Below are positions 1 through 8,273 of a stretch of 64,000 nucleotides of DNA, piece by piece (the stretch's first letter is position 1; the number at the start of each line of letters is the position of its first letter). Made by a program: the position numbers and the translations under genes. Source of the stretch: Anaerolineae bacterium (GTDB taxonomy: Bacteria > Chloroflexota > Anaerolineae > B4-G1 > SLSP01). The stretch spans positions 1-64,000 of the forward strand of contig JAFGFI010000111.1 of NCBI GenBank assembly GCA_016931185.1, given 5' to 3'. Under the pieces are notes generated by a model. It did no database searches and was not told the origin of the DNA. It was given only the letters and a program-made list of their open reading frames with translations.

Positions 1-136
1 GGGCTATCGCATGAACCTTCCCGGAAGCTACCAACATATCATGTAGTCCAAACACGTAGTCATGCTGCAAATTTTCGGGTTGACTAGGCTGCTAATAGCT
101 TCCGGGAAGGTGAACACCATCCAAATGCGATAGCCC
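1..136. repeat. Nested palindromic intergenic repeat
   Basis: Two sets of perfect inverted arms are nested. The outer arms are GGGCTATCGCAT (1-12) and its complement (125-136). The inner arms are ACCTTCCCGGAAGCTA (15-30) and its complement (96-111). About 65 bases of unpaired sequence lie between. The element begins at the window edge, so it may extend further left. The inner-arm motif recurs in the hairpin at 41749-41802, so this is a dispersed family and not a single terminator. No T-tract follows either arm. Confidence 0.75.
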
Positions 137-148
137 TGGGGGTTGCGT

Positions 149-177
149 TTGCCTTTTCTTACGATTGCTCTTATAAT
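149..177 (+). promoter_or_regulatory. Sigma-70-type promoter for the kinase operon
   Basis: TTGCCT (149-154) and a perfect TATAAT (172-177) are separated by 17 bases, 33 bases before the kinase ATG at 211. A GAAGGGA ribosome-binding sequence lies just before that ATG. The same TTGCCT -35 variant precedes the GH3 gene at 15363. The promoter probably drives all seven genes up to 7041. Confidence 0.6.
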
Positions 178-210
178 CAGCTTAGCCTCTATATGTGAAG
201 GGATGGTTGT

Positions 211-2370
211 ATGGGACATAGGAATGAAGATTCGATACAGGAAAATGATCTTGGTACCAAGAAAATGGAAACTCGGCGCACGCGTGGCCTTTCCCAAAGA
301 TTGCGAAAACCCCTATCTATAGAATCCAATGTTCCTCCTCCAGAGCGTCCCACTGTTAGTGAAGATATGCATACTCGGACTGTTTCTCCTCCACCGGCGG
401 CAACTACAAAAGCTGTTGCTTTACAGCCTTCTGCGGCAGGTGGGCCTAAGGGAGCCGGAGTGCAACCCGTTGAAGCCGCAGCGGGTACCCAGAGAGTGAC
501 ACCCCTTGCCCGCGATGTTGAAGCTCAGAAAAAGCCGGCGGAGGGATTGTTAAAGGAAGGCGTTCAACTTCAGAATCGCTACAAGATTTTGGGTGTTGTA
601 GGGTTAGGGGGAATGGGCGCCGTCTATAAGGCACAGGATTTGCGCTTTCCTGGCGTGATGCGTGTTTGCGCTGTTAAGGAGATGTTTAATACGGCGGCAG
701 ATCCGCAGGTGCGGCAGGTTATTATTCGTACGTTTGAGCGCGAGGCTAGTATTTTGGCCACTTTGAGCCATCCGGCTATTCCCCAGGTCTATGACTTCTT
801 TACGGAGGGAGCGCGTAGCTATCTGGTGATGGAGTTTGTTTCGGGTAAGAATCTTGAGGAATTGTTGGTGGAGGGAGAAGGATTTATTTCTGAATCACTA
901 GTTATTGATTGGACGGTTCAGTTATGTGATGTGTTATCTTACTTGCATAATCATAAGCCCCGTCCTATTATCTTTCGGGATTTAAAGCCGGCTAATGTAA
1001 TGTTGGATGATCATTCTCGGATTCGTTTGATTGATTTCGGTATTGCGAAGCTATTTCAGAGTGGTGAGAAAGGGACAATGATTGGAACGGAGGGCTATTC
1101 TCCGCCGGAGCAATATCGGGGTATAGCCGAACCACGAGGAGATATCTATGCGTTAGGGGCAACCCTTCACCATATGTTGAGTAAGAAGGACCCTCGTATG
1201 GAACCTCCATTTTCTTTCCATGAACGTCCTATCCATCAAACCAATCCTACGGTTTCACGTGAGTTAGTAGAAGTTATCAATAAATCTTTGGAATATGATA
1301 TTAATAAGCGTTGGGGTTCTGCCGAAGAATTTAAGCGAGTTATGTTAAGTTTACCCGGCGGAAAGGGCGTCGGTGGCAGTGTTCATGGAGAGACGGCAGC
1401 TTTTGGTACCGGCAATGTAAAGCCACTGTGGCGTTTTGCATGTGAGGATGAGATCCGGGGTGCGGTCACAGTTTATGAGGATATGGTATTTGTTCCCTCT
1501 TACGATCATAATCTATATGCTCTAAATGCTGAAACCGGTAAATTTATCTGGAAATATCCGGCGGAAGATGGTATTGCTTCTAAACCCTTGGTTATTAATG
1601 ATATGGTAATTTTTGGGTCTAGTGATAAAGTAGTGTATGCATTAGATATAAAAACAGGGCGTTTAATGTGGACGGCGCCAACAAAAGGACGTATATTTTC
1701 ATCTCCCTATGGTGAATTCGGACATGTTTTCATTGGTTCAGATGATAAAAATCTGTATGCAATTCATGCGCCCTCGGGTAGAATTGCTTGGACGTATGCT
1801 GCGGATGGTGAAATTCGCACTCAGCCCTTGATTACGGAAAACACGATCTTTTTTACCTGTCAGATGGGGGGAGTCTATGCATTAGGTATGGGGCGTGAGA
1901 TGCGTTGGCGTTACCGGGCCAGGCGTGGTATTCTTGCCTCCCCTGTGGTAGAGGATGGGTTCTTGTTTGTGGGATCCCTGGATTGGAACTTTTATGCATT
2001 GGATATTCGTTCGGGATGGGCAGCATGGAAATATCGTACTGGCGGGGCAGTGGTGTCTACTGCTGCTGTTTGGGAGGGCATTATTTTCTTTGGATCTGTA
2101 GATGGTTATGTTTATGCACTTGATGCTGAAAGCAGCCGTGTTATTTGGCGGTACCAGACCGAGAATCAGGTGACGGGGTCTCCGACGGTCTACAATGATG
2201 GTATGTACATTGGGAGTGTAGATGGAGCTTTGTATTACTTTGATGCTCGCACTGGCACTGTGCGCTGGCGGTATCAGACGGATGGTCCTATTACTGGGGC
2301 GCCCGATATTGTAGATGGTATAATATATTTTGGATCCGCTGACCACTATGTGTATGCTATCCCAGCGTGA
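211..2370 (+). CDS. Ser/Thr protein kinase with C-terminal PQQ-type beta-propeller
   Basis: A 719-residue soluble Hanks-type kinase. A low-complexity Pro/Ala-rich N-terminus (about 120 residues) precedes the kinase domain. Visible are the glycine loop GLGGMGAVYKA (about 131), the ATP lysine in CAVKE (156), a catalytic loop FRDLKPAN with Asp257 (Phe replaces the usual His of HRD, a change seen in many bacterial kinases) and the DFG Asp275. From about residue 405, eight PQQ-like repeats of the type 'VYALD..TG..W.Y' form a propeller, the last one ending at the C-terminus. I see no signal peptide or membrane helix, so both halves should be cytoplasmic; the propeller may sense a ligand or scaffold substrates. 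It is first in an operon with a PP2C phosphatase 42 bases downstream. Kinase assignment is firm; target and signal are unknown. Confidence 0.93.
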   Translation: MGHRNEDSIQENDLGTKKMETRRTRGLSQRLRKPLSIESNVPPPERPTVSEDMHTRTVSPPPAATTKAVALQPSAAGGPKGAGVQPVEAAAGTQRVTPLARDVEAQKKPAEGLLKEGVQLQNRYKILGVVGLGGMGAVYKAQDLRFPGVMRVCAVKEMFNTAADPQVRQVIIRTFEREASILATLSHPAIPQVYDFFTEGARSYLVMEFVSGKNLEELLVEGEGFISESLVIDWTVQLCDVLSYLHNHKPRPIIFRDLKPANVMLDDHSRIRLIDFGIAKLFQSGEKGTMIGTEGYSPPEQYRGIAEPRGDIYALGATLHHMLSKKDPRMEPPFSFHERPIHQTNPTVSRELVEVINKSLEYDINKRWGSAEEFKRVMLSLPGGKGVGGSVHGETAAFGTGNVKPLWRFACEDEIRGAVTVYEDMVFVPSYDHNLYALNAETGKFIWKYPAEDGIASKPLVINDMVIFGSSDKVVYALDIKTGRLMWTAPTKGRIFSSPYGEFGHVFIGSDDKNLYAIHAPSGRIAWTYAADGEIRTQPLITENTIFFTCQMGGVYALGMGREMRWRYRARRGILASPVVEDGFLFVGSLDWNFYALDIRSGWAAWKYRTGGAVVSTAAVWEGIIFFGSVDGYVYALDAESSRVIWRYQTENQVTGSPTVYNDGMYIGSVDGALYYFDARTGTVRWRYQTDGPITGAPDIVDGIIYFGSADHYVYAIPA

Positions 2371-2412
2371 TTATTAATGTCAGTCAAACTCATAAGGAGA
2401 GGACATAATATT

Positions 2413-3405
2413 ATGAGTAGATTTAAATCCTTTTTCCAACAGTTGTTTAATAAAACGCCATCTGATGTTACATCCAGAACAGTGTCAGAGGCTGAAGCAG
2501 TGCCCCCTGTTGAAGTATTACCTGCATCTGTGGATAATCATGTTGAGGTAGAAGATGAGTTATCTACTGCTGTGTCAACTACAACAGAATTACCTCCCGG
2601 GCCTGAGGTACGGCATTGTGGGGGGAGTTTTGCTACCGGGTGGATGACAGATGTTGGAAAAGTGCGAAATCACAATGAAGATGCTCTCTTTGTTTTTACT
2701 GGTGAGCAGGCTGCCGATGAGGTACTTCCGCCTTTTGGCCTATTTGTGTTAGCAGATGGGATGGGGGGACATCATGCAGGAGAAATTGCCAGTGCCTTAG
2801 CAGTTCAATCTGCGGGAGCTTATTTGCTTTCACATGTTTACCAATCTGTTTTAACGAAATCTGAGCAAGGCGGAGAACAACCTTCATTGTCGGAAGCGGT
2901 TCAAGAGGCTATTTCCTATGCCAATCGTGAAGTGACAGATGACGTACCGGGTAGTGGTAGCACGTTGACCTGTGGAATGGTGTTGGGATCACGGATGTTT
3001 ATGGGGCATGTGGGAGATAGTCGAGCGTACTTGTTGCGTTCTGGCGAACAGCCCCGGCAATTGACGAATGATCATTCTCTCGTTAATCGGTTGGTGGAAA
3101 TGGGGCAACTCACTTTGGAGGAGGCTGCGGTTCATCCTCAACGCAATGTACTCTACCGGGCAGTTGGGCAAGGTGAGAGTTTGGATATTGATGTGTTTAC
3201 AATTCCTCTTCAATATGGGGATCGGGTATTGTTGTGTAGTGATGGGTTGTGGGGGATGGTGGAAGAGGAAGAAATGTGGCATTTGATTTCTGAGTCGCCG
3301 AGTGTACAGTCAGCTTGCGTTCAATTAGTAGCCGCAGCGAATAAAGCTGGGGGTAACGATAATATTACAGTTATCTTAATCGAGATATTGTATGGAAAGA
3401 GTTAG
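2413..3405 (+). CDS. PP2C-family Ser/Thr phosphatase
   Basis: A 330-residue protein. The ATG at 2413 is chosen because AAGGAGAGG (2394-2402) lies about 10 bases upstream; an ATG at 2377 in the same frame has no such signal. A variable acidic N-terminus (about 80 residues) is followed by the full set of bacterial PP2C motifs: DVGKVRNHNEDA, LADGMGGHHAGE, GSGSTLTCG, GHVGDSRAYL, LLCSDGLWG and GGNDNITV, which supply the metal-binding aspartates. It should reverse phosphorylation by the kinase encoded just upstream. The lack of a signal peptide or membrane helix agrees with a cytoplasmic kinase/phosphatase pair. Confidence 0.92.
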   Translation: MSRFKSFFQQLFNKTPSDVTSRTVSEAEAVPPVEVLPASVDNHVEVEDELSTAVSTTTELPPGPEVRHCGGSFATGWMTDVGKVRNHNEDALFVFTGEQAADEVLPPFGLFVLADGMGGHHAGEIASALAVQSAGAYLLSHVYQSVLTKSEQGGEQPSLSEAVQEAISYANREVTDDVPGSGSTLTCGMVLGSRMFMGHVGDSRAYLLRSGEQPRQLTNDHSLVNRLVEMGQLTLEEAAVHPQRNVLYRAVGQGESLDIDVFTIPLQYGDRVLLCSDGLWGMVEEEEMWHLISESPSVQSACVQLVAAANKAGGNDNITVILIEILYGKS

Positions 3406-3471
3406 GCTTTTCGTCTGTGCCGGATCCGTATTTTCATATTATCAAGATCAGGGTAAAATTAGGAAGTTGTG

Positions 3472-4941
3472 ATGCCTAATATTGATGCGAATAAAGATTA
3501 TTATGCGATTCTAGGTGTTTCGTCGTATGCTAGTGTTGAAGAAATACGCCACGCTTATCGAGAGCTAGCGCGGCGTTATCATCCTGATAGTGGTGGGGAT
3601 ACAGCACATTTTCGCTCGATTCAAGAGGCGTACGAGGTGTTGCGCGATCTGACCTTGCGTCGTGCCTATGATCGGCAACGTGAGGCGCGTGGGTTTTCTC
3701 AGGAAGGTGCGTTGTCGGTGGAAATTCTTACCAGTCGTACCGAACTGCCGCTTTTGGATGATGCTCAGGTTTTATATGTCTTGGTGGATATCCGTCCTGC
3801 CGGTGCGCGTGAACTCACTTTGCGAGACCAGCGTTTGAATCTGGCTTTAGTGATTGATCGCAGTACCTCGATGCGCGGTGTGCGAATGCGGAATGTAAAA
3901 ATTGCTGCTATGGATTTGTTAGAATCTTTACATACAGAGGATCGGCTGGCTTTGGTTGCTTTCAGTGACCGGGCTGAGATCCTGACGGCATCGGCGCCGG
4001 TTAAGGAGAAGCGTGCCTTTAGTTCGGCTGTTGCGGCCTTGTCACCAGGTGGAGGTACTGAGATTTACCAGGGATTATTGACCGGCTTGCACGAAGTCCG
4101 GCGGTATCATGGTCTAGGTGCGTATACGAGTCATGTGATTTTGTTGACAGATGGACGTACTTATGGGGATGAGGAGTTTGCATTGCAAGAAGCACGACAG
4201 GCTAATGCCGAGGGTATTTCTATCTCTGCATTGGGCATTGGTGAGGATTGGAATGATGCTTTTCTGGATTCCCTGGCGCGTTATGGTGGTGGCGTGGCTG
4301 AGTATATTAGTGTACCCTCCCAGGTTCAAGACATCTTACGGCGACAGATTCAAGAATTAAATATGATGTTAGTGCGCAAAATGACGTTGAAGTTGAATCT
4401 GGCCTCGTATGTGACGCTTCAGGGTGCTTATCGAGTAGCGCCTTACATGGAAACTTTTAACGATATCGGTGATAATCGGCTCACACTTGGGAAGTTGACG
4501 GCTGAAGAGCCGGTAGTGATTGTGTTGGAATTATTGGTAGATAAGGCGGAATTGGGTGAACGTCGAGTAGCGCGTTTTGATTTGGAGGCTGAAGAGATTT
4601 CGTCTGCTCGCAAAGTGGCAGTGCGGCGCGATGTGCAACTGGTTTTCTCCACTGATCCCGTGCAGGAAATTGTTCCTCCTCGGTTGCTCAATTTTCTATC
4701 GCGTTTGAGTATTTATCGTTTACAGGAAAACGCATGGCAAGCATTGGAGGTAGGGGATTCAACGCGGGCTACGCGGTTTTTACAGGCTGCCGCGACGCGT
4801 TTGTTTGATATGGAATATAGGGATTTGGCCTTAGCTGCGATGTTAGAGGTTGACCGTATTTCTAAAGGCTTGGATCCTAGTGGACGGGGGCGTAAAAAGC
4901 TACGTTATGGTACTCGTAGCCTGTCAATCCCCTCAGATTAG
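3472..4941 (+). CDS. J-domain/VWA-domain fusion protein
   Basis: A 489-residue protein. The ATG at 3472 follows AGGAAG; a GTG directly before it (3469) is an alternative. Residues 8-70 form a DnaJ J domain with the DnaK-stimulating HPD triad at 37-39, but there is no Gly/Phe region or zinc domain. After a linker, a von Willebrand A domain carries the metal-binding DRSTS motif (Asp129, Ser131, Ser133), an internal threonine and a LLTDG strand. A beta-rich region and a helical C-terminal part follow, as in bacterial VWA proteins of the YfbK type. By analogy with TerY-like VWA proteins encoded beside kinases and phosphatases, it may be a scaffold or substrate of the upstream pair that recruits DnaK. 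The domains are clear; the role is inference. Confidence 0.88.
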   Translation: MPNIDANKDYYAILGVSSYASVEEIRHAYRELARRYHPDSGGDTAHFRSIQEAYEVLRDLTLRRAYDRQREARGFSQEGALSVEILTSRTELPLLDDAQVLYVLVDIRPAGARELTLRDQRLNLALVIDRSTSMRGVRMRNVKIAAMDLLESLHTEDRLALVAFSDRAEILTASAPVKEKRAFSSAVAALSPGGGTEIYQGLLTGLHEVRRYHGLGAYTSHVILLTDGRTYGDEEFALQEARQANAEGISISALGIGEDWNDAFLDSLARYGGGVAEYISVPSQVQDILRRQIQELNMMLVRKMTLKLNLASYVTLQGAYRVAPYMETFNDIGDNRLTLGKLTAEEPVVIVLELLVDKAELGERRVARFDLEAEEISSARKVAVRRDVQLVFSTDPVQEIVPPRLLNFLSRLSIYRLQENAWQALEVGDSTRATRFLQAAATRLFDMEYRDLALAAMLEVDRISKGLDPSGRGRKKLRYGTRSLSIPSD

Positions 4942-4958
4942 GTGGTGCGGAGGTAAGT

Positions 4959-5489
4959 ATGACCCAAAGAAGCAGTAAAGTGATTTGTCCGTCTTGTGGC
5001 GCTGAAAACTTGCCAGGAACCTTATTTTGTGTTCAATGTGGTACTTATCTTCCTTCTGGTGGCCCTTTACGTACTGAGCCTCTTCCCGAGCAGGAAGAGG
5101 GGCGGCCAGCGCGTCCGCGTGCGGAGGGAGGGGCTGAAGGCGGGGTGAGTCCAGCATTAAGTATTGAAGTCGAAATGCTTGCGAGTGGACGTAAGGTGTT
5201 GTTATCTGCTGACCGGGAGATTTTAGCCGGTCGGTTAGATGCTGCCCATGGTATATTCCCAGAACTCGATCTCACGACAGATGGTGGCCTGGAACAAGGT
5301 GTATCACGTCGTCACGCGCGGATTTATATGCGAGATGGCACCTGTTTTGTAGAGGACCTGGACAGTACAAATGGAACATTTTTGAATGGTGAGCGTTTGA
5401 CACCTTATCTTCCCTATGCTTTCCGTGATGGAGATGCGTTGATGTTGGGTACAATGGCGATGAAAATCCGTATTTATTCAAACGGATAG
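4959..5489 (+). CDS. Zinc-ribbon FHA-domain protein
   Basis: A 176-residue cytoplasmic protein. The N-terminus has a four-cysteine zinc ribbon (CPSCGAEN...CVQCG). A Pro/Glu-rich linker of about 35 residues leads to a C-terminal forkhead-associated domain with GR, SRRHARI and DSTNGTFLNG, the residues that bind phosphothreonine. FHA proteins encoded with Ser/Thr kinases and PP2C phosphatases are common kinase substrates or adaptors. It starts 17 bases after the J/VWA gene, with GGAGGTA before the ATG. Domain assignment is firm; partner identity is inferred from the operon. Confidence 0.9.
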   Translation: MTQRSSKVICPSCGAENLPGTLFCVQCGTYLPSGGPLRTEPLPEQEEGRPARPRAEGGAEGGVSPALSIEVEMLASGRKVLLSADREILAGRLDAAHGIFPELDLTTDGGLEQGVSRRHARIYMRDGTCFVEDLDSTNGTFLNGERLTPYLPYAFRDGDALMLGTMAMKIRIYSNG

Positions 5490-5538
5490 GGATTGTTTAA
5501 CCCCGGGGCTGGAAAGTCTTAGGGACTGGAGGAAAATA

Positions 5539-5781
5539 ATGCCACATACAATTTTATTGCATATTTTGAATGAAGACGCTGTAGTTGGGGAAGTGGAGGA
5601 ACTGCCGGATCCATCGGCACAGTTTCTTACCTTAATGGCCCCTCGGTTGCGTGATGGCCGTGATGTTACTTATTTAATGCCGGAGACTAACGTGGTACTT
5701 TACCCGTGGAGCCGGATTCACAGCGTGGAGATTCTGCCTACAGAGGGAGAGGAAGAGATTGTTACCTTCATCCGTGAGTAG
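5539..5781 (+). CDS. Small conserved-looking protein of unknown function
   Basis: An 80-residue acidic protein preceded by a good GGAGG ribosome-binding site. I do not recognise its family. The sequence alternates hydrophobic and charged residues, with a predicted beta-rich centre ([19 protein letters not shown]) that could be a small barrel or SH3-like fold. There are no cysteines, membrane segments or catalytic motifs. Its end overlaps the response-regulator start, so the two are probably translationally coupled. It may be an accessory factor of the signalling operon. Confidence 0.75.
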   Translation: MPHTILLHILNEDAVVGEVEELPDPSAQFLTLMAPRLRDGRDVTYLMPETNVVLYPWSRIHSVEILPTEGEEEIVTFIRE

Positions 5782-6496
5782 TTCTGAGAACCATCCCCTT
5801 GTATTGATTGTTGACGATGAACTACGGATCATCCGTTTTGTACGTATTAATTTGGAGATGGAGGGATTTCGGGTCGTTGAAGCGCATAATGGATTAGAAG
5901 CCATAGATCAGGTTCGAGAGACAATGCCGGACCTCGTTCTGTTGGACGTCATGATGCCTGAAATGGATGGCTTTGAAACCTTGGGGATGATTCGTGAATT
6001 ATCCAGTGTCCCAGTAGTTATGTTGACCGTGCGCAATACGGAAGATGATAAAGTGCGAGGGCTGGATTTAGGGGCGGATGATTATATTACAAAGCCTTTC
6101 AGTCCACGTGAGTTAGTAAGTCGAGTGCGCGCTGTGTTGCGGAGGACGCAAACCCTCTTACCAGAAGAATCTACTATCCTGGTAATAGATGATTACCTCA
6201 GCGTCGATTTTAACACGGGTGAGGTGATTGTGGATGGCAAACGGGTAAAGCTGCGTCCAACTGAGTTTCGCTTGTTGCGTCATTTGATTGAAAATGCGGG
6301 TTGGACTGTGCCTCACAGCACTTTGCTTTCTAAAGTATGGGGATATGAGTATCAGGACGCTATTTCTTATTTGCGACTTTATATTAATTACTTGAGAAAG
6401 AAGATCGAACCTGATTTGTCGGAACCTCGGTATATTTTTACCGAGCGAGGTATGGGATATCGGTTTGTGGATTTCCGTAGGGGTGCCCACGATTAA
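5759..6496 (+). CDS. OmpR/PhoB-type response regulator
   Basis: A 245-residue two-domain regulator. The receiver domain has the acidic pair in IVDDE, the phospho-acceptor Asp in [11 protein letters not shown], the switch Thr in MLTVRN and the Lys in [11 protein letters not shown] winged-helix domain follows, with [12 protein letters not shown] and the recognition-helix region [15 protein letters not shown]. The start is TTG 5759 or GTG 5774; both overlap the preceding gene, and the GTG would give a GTGAGTAG overlap with its stop. No histidine kinase is adjacent; the nearest is at 36.8 kb. It may be phosphorylated by a distant kinase or controlled through the Ser/Thr kinase circuit of this operon. 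Confidence 0.93.
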   Translation: MLPSSVSSSENHPLVLIVDDELRIIRFVRINLEMEGFRVVEAHNGLEAIDQVRETMPDLVLLDVMMPEMDGFETLGMIRELSSVPVVMLTVRNTEDDKVRGLDLGADDYITKPFSPRELVSRVRAVLRRTQTLLPEESTILVIDDYLSVDFNTGEVIVDGKRVKLRPTEFRLLRHLIENAGWTVPHSTLLSKVWGYEYQDAISYLRLYINYLRKKIEPDLSEPRYIFTERGMGYRFVDFRRGAHD

Positions 6497-6522
6497 AGTT
6501 TAACCATATTTTAGGGGGGATT

Positions 6523-7041
6523 ATGAAGGTATATAAAGTAGTAGTCACTGGCCCGTTCAGTGCTGGGAAAACTGCTTTTGTACAGACGGCTAGTGATATT
6601 GAGATTGTTACAACAGAGCGCCAAATTTCGGATCCTGCGTTGATTAGTGAAAATAAGGGGAAGACAACGGTCGCGTTGGATTACGGTCATAAACGATTAG
6701 GGGATACCATGCTGCATTTTTATGGAACCCCAGGTCAAGAGCGGTTTGAATTTATGTGGGAAATTTTAGCAAAAGAGATGGATGCTTTTCTTTTGTTGGT
6801 GGATAGTGCAGATAAAGCATCTTTGCTTGATGCGAAACAAATCCTTCGTCTGTTTCGTAAATATGCAAACGTTCCTTACCTTATTGTTGCTAACAAACAG
6901 GATGTTCAACGGGTTTTATCGCCTGATGAGATTGCACGTTTGTTATCCTTACCGAAGGACGTAGGCGTGTTACCGTGTATTGCGCAGGACAAAAAATCTG
7001 TTTCCAGTGTTTTGAATCAGTTGGCAGATCTGTTAGGATGA
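6523..7041 (+). CDS. Small Ras-like GTPase (MglA/CvnD-like)
   Basis: A 172-residue single-domain GTPase. It has a P-loop GPFSAGKT (residues 10-17), a switch II region with GTPGQERF instead of the classic DxxGQ, the base-recognition motif NKQD and a G5-like CIAQDKKS. This form is typical of prokaryotic small GTPases encoded with roadblock or signalling proteins; no roadblock protein is visible here. It is last in the signalling operon, 26 bases after the response regulator, with an AGGGGGG ribosome-binding site and a terminator at 7079. It likely acts as a cytoplasmic molecular switch for polarity or envelope functions; the effector is unknown. Confidence 0.88.
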   Translation: MKVYKVVVTGPFSAGKTAFVQTASDIEIVTTERQISDPALISENKGKTTVALDYGHKRLGDTMLHFYGTPGQERFEFMWEILAKEMDAFLLLVDSADKASLLDAKQILRLFRKYANVPYLIVANKQDVQRVLSPDEIARLLSLPKDVGVLPCIAQDKKSVSSVLNQLADLLG

Positions 7042-7078
7042 AATCTGTTTCTGATTGTGATTAAGAATTCTTATCAAG

Positions 7079-7103
7079 GCTCCTTGCTCGGCAAAGGAGC
7101 TTT
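7079..7103 (+). terminator. Intrinsic terminator of the signalling operon
   Basis: GCTCCTT (7079-7085) pairs with AAGGAGC (7094-7100) across an 8-base loop and is followed by a short TTT, 38 bases after the GTPase stop. The T-tract is short, so termination may be incomplete. Confidence 0.6.
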
Positions 7104-7263
7104 GTGTTTCCTGATGCATCTCTAATGGTTTTGATTTATAATAAGTTTATCGTTTACTGAAAGAGCTGGCTATATAGGTAACTCAAGTCGCTAACGGTTT
7201 TTTTTCTGTTTTTGTTCGTGAAATCCGGATTCACCCGTGTCACATAACGATTTTGAATAACCA

Positions 7264-7437
7264 TTTAGTTTTGTGAGCGATTACCGTTTTCTGTCACCCG
7301 CGCCAGACAGAAACGCGGGTTTAGGGATGTTTTTTCGTTGGCGGGCTACGCCCGCCAACGAAAAAACACCTCTTTCCTGCAGCTTTAGCCACTTTGCTGC
7401 CGTCAATGGCGCCGTTTGCTCACGAAACTAAACGCAT
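7264..7437. repeat. Palindromic intergenic element with repeated right end
   Basis: The 419-base gap 7042-7460 holds no gene. TTTAGTTTTGTGAGC (7264-7278) and GCTCACGAAACTAAA (7418-7432) are inverted repeats with one mismatch, framing about 170 bases that contain the strong hairpin 7329-7367. The right end (7373-7437) recurs at 24967-25032 with about 30 identical central bases (TTGCTGCCGTCAATGG onward). It has the shape of a small non-autonomous mobile element or structured intergenic repeat. It ends just before the YugP-type gene and may carry that gene's promoter (TACAAT at 7437-7442). Confidence 0.65.
7329..7367. terminator. Perfect 18-bp hairpin, terminator-like on both strands
   Basis: GTTTTTTCGTTGGCGGGC (7329-7346) pairs perfectly with 7350-7367 across a TAC loop. 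The A/T ends give a T-tract in both directions, so it can act as a bidirectional intrinsic terminator. It lies inside the 7264-7437 repeat element. Confidence 0.7.
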
Positions 7438-7460
7438 ACAATATATAAAAGGAGTGGGGT

Positions 7461-8153
7461 ATGTTTTGGGATCCGATGTATTTTATATTTGGACTACCGG
7501 CGTTACTATTGGCACTGTATGCGCAGTGGCGCGTGAGTGCTGCTTATCGTAAGTATTTGCAGGTTCCGAATGCAATGCGTATTACGGGTTTACAGGCGGC
7601 ACAGACGCTATTGCGTTCTGCCGGATTGTCGGTGCGTGTGGAGCGTGTGCCGGGGCAGTTGACCGATCACTACGATCCACGCAATAAGGTTTTACGACTT
7701 TCGTCAGATGTAGAACGTTCGGCTTCAGTTGGTGCGGTTGCTATTGTAGCCCATGAGGTGGGCCACGCGGTGCAGGATGCCCAGGCATTTGCTTTGTTGC
7801 GTTTGCGTTCTGGTCTTGTACCGGTGGTCAATTTTACTTCTTGGCTTGGCCCTATTTTATTTATGGTGGGACTGATGTTCAATTCACATTCCCTGGCGTT
7901 AGCGGGTGTGTTTTTCTTTGCCAGTGCAGTAGTATTTGCTCTGGTGACACTTCCTGTGGAGTTAGATGCCAGTCGACGCGCAATGCAACTTCTAGAGCAG
8001 AGTTATCTGTTAACCGATGCTGATGGGTTACGTGGAGCGCGTCAAGTATTGTCGGCGGCTGCACTTACCTATGTAGCGGCATTAGCCCAAGCTTTGTCTA
8101 CGATGCTGTATTACCTTTCGATTTTGGGGGGTGGACGGCGACGGCGACAGTAG
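7461..8153 (+). CDS. YugP-type membrane zinc metallopeptidase
   Basis: A 230-residue protein of the neutral zinc metallopeptidase family 2 (YugP). An N-terminal membrane helix (about 5-22) precedes the catalytic HEVGHAVQ motif (near residue 99), followed by membrane segments around 'LGPILFMVGLMF' and 'GVFFFASAVVFALVTL'. The conserved ELDASRRA segment supplies the third zinc ligand region. Length matches the family. AAGGAG lies just before the ATG. It stands alone between a repeat element and a terminator. The substrate is unknown; membrane-protein turnover is likely. Confidence 0.92.
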   Translation: MFWDPMYFIFGLPALLLALYAQWRVSAAYRKYLQVPNAMRITGLQAAQTLLRSAGLSVRVERVPGQLTDHYDPRNKVLRLSSDVERSASVGAVAIVAHEVGHAVQDAQAFALLRLRSGLVPVVNFTSWLGPILFMVGLMFNSHSLALAGVFFFASAVVFALVTLPVELDASRRAMQLLEQSYLLTDADGLRGARQVLSAAALTYVAALAQALSTMLYYLSILGGGRRRRQ

Positions 8154-8190
8154 CTGAGTTCTAATTAGGTTAGAGGGCAAACGGTTAGAG

Positions 8191-8226
8191 GGCAAACACG
8201 GAGGAAAGTCTGGTTTGCCTTTTTTT
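8191..8226 (+). terminator. Intrinsic terminator after the metallopeptidase gene
   Basis: GGCAAAC (8191-8197) pairs with GTTTGCC (8213-8219) and is followed by seven T residues (8220-8226). The GAGGGCAAAC arm is duplicated just upstream (8174-8182). It separates two convergent transcription units. Confidence 0.8.
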
Positions 8227-8273
8227 GTCTTTGTTATGTTGTACAGAGACAATAAGATTGATAATTTAAGCGT

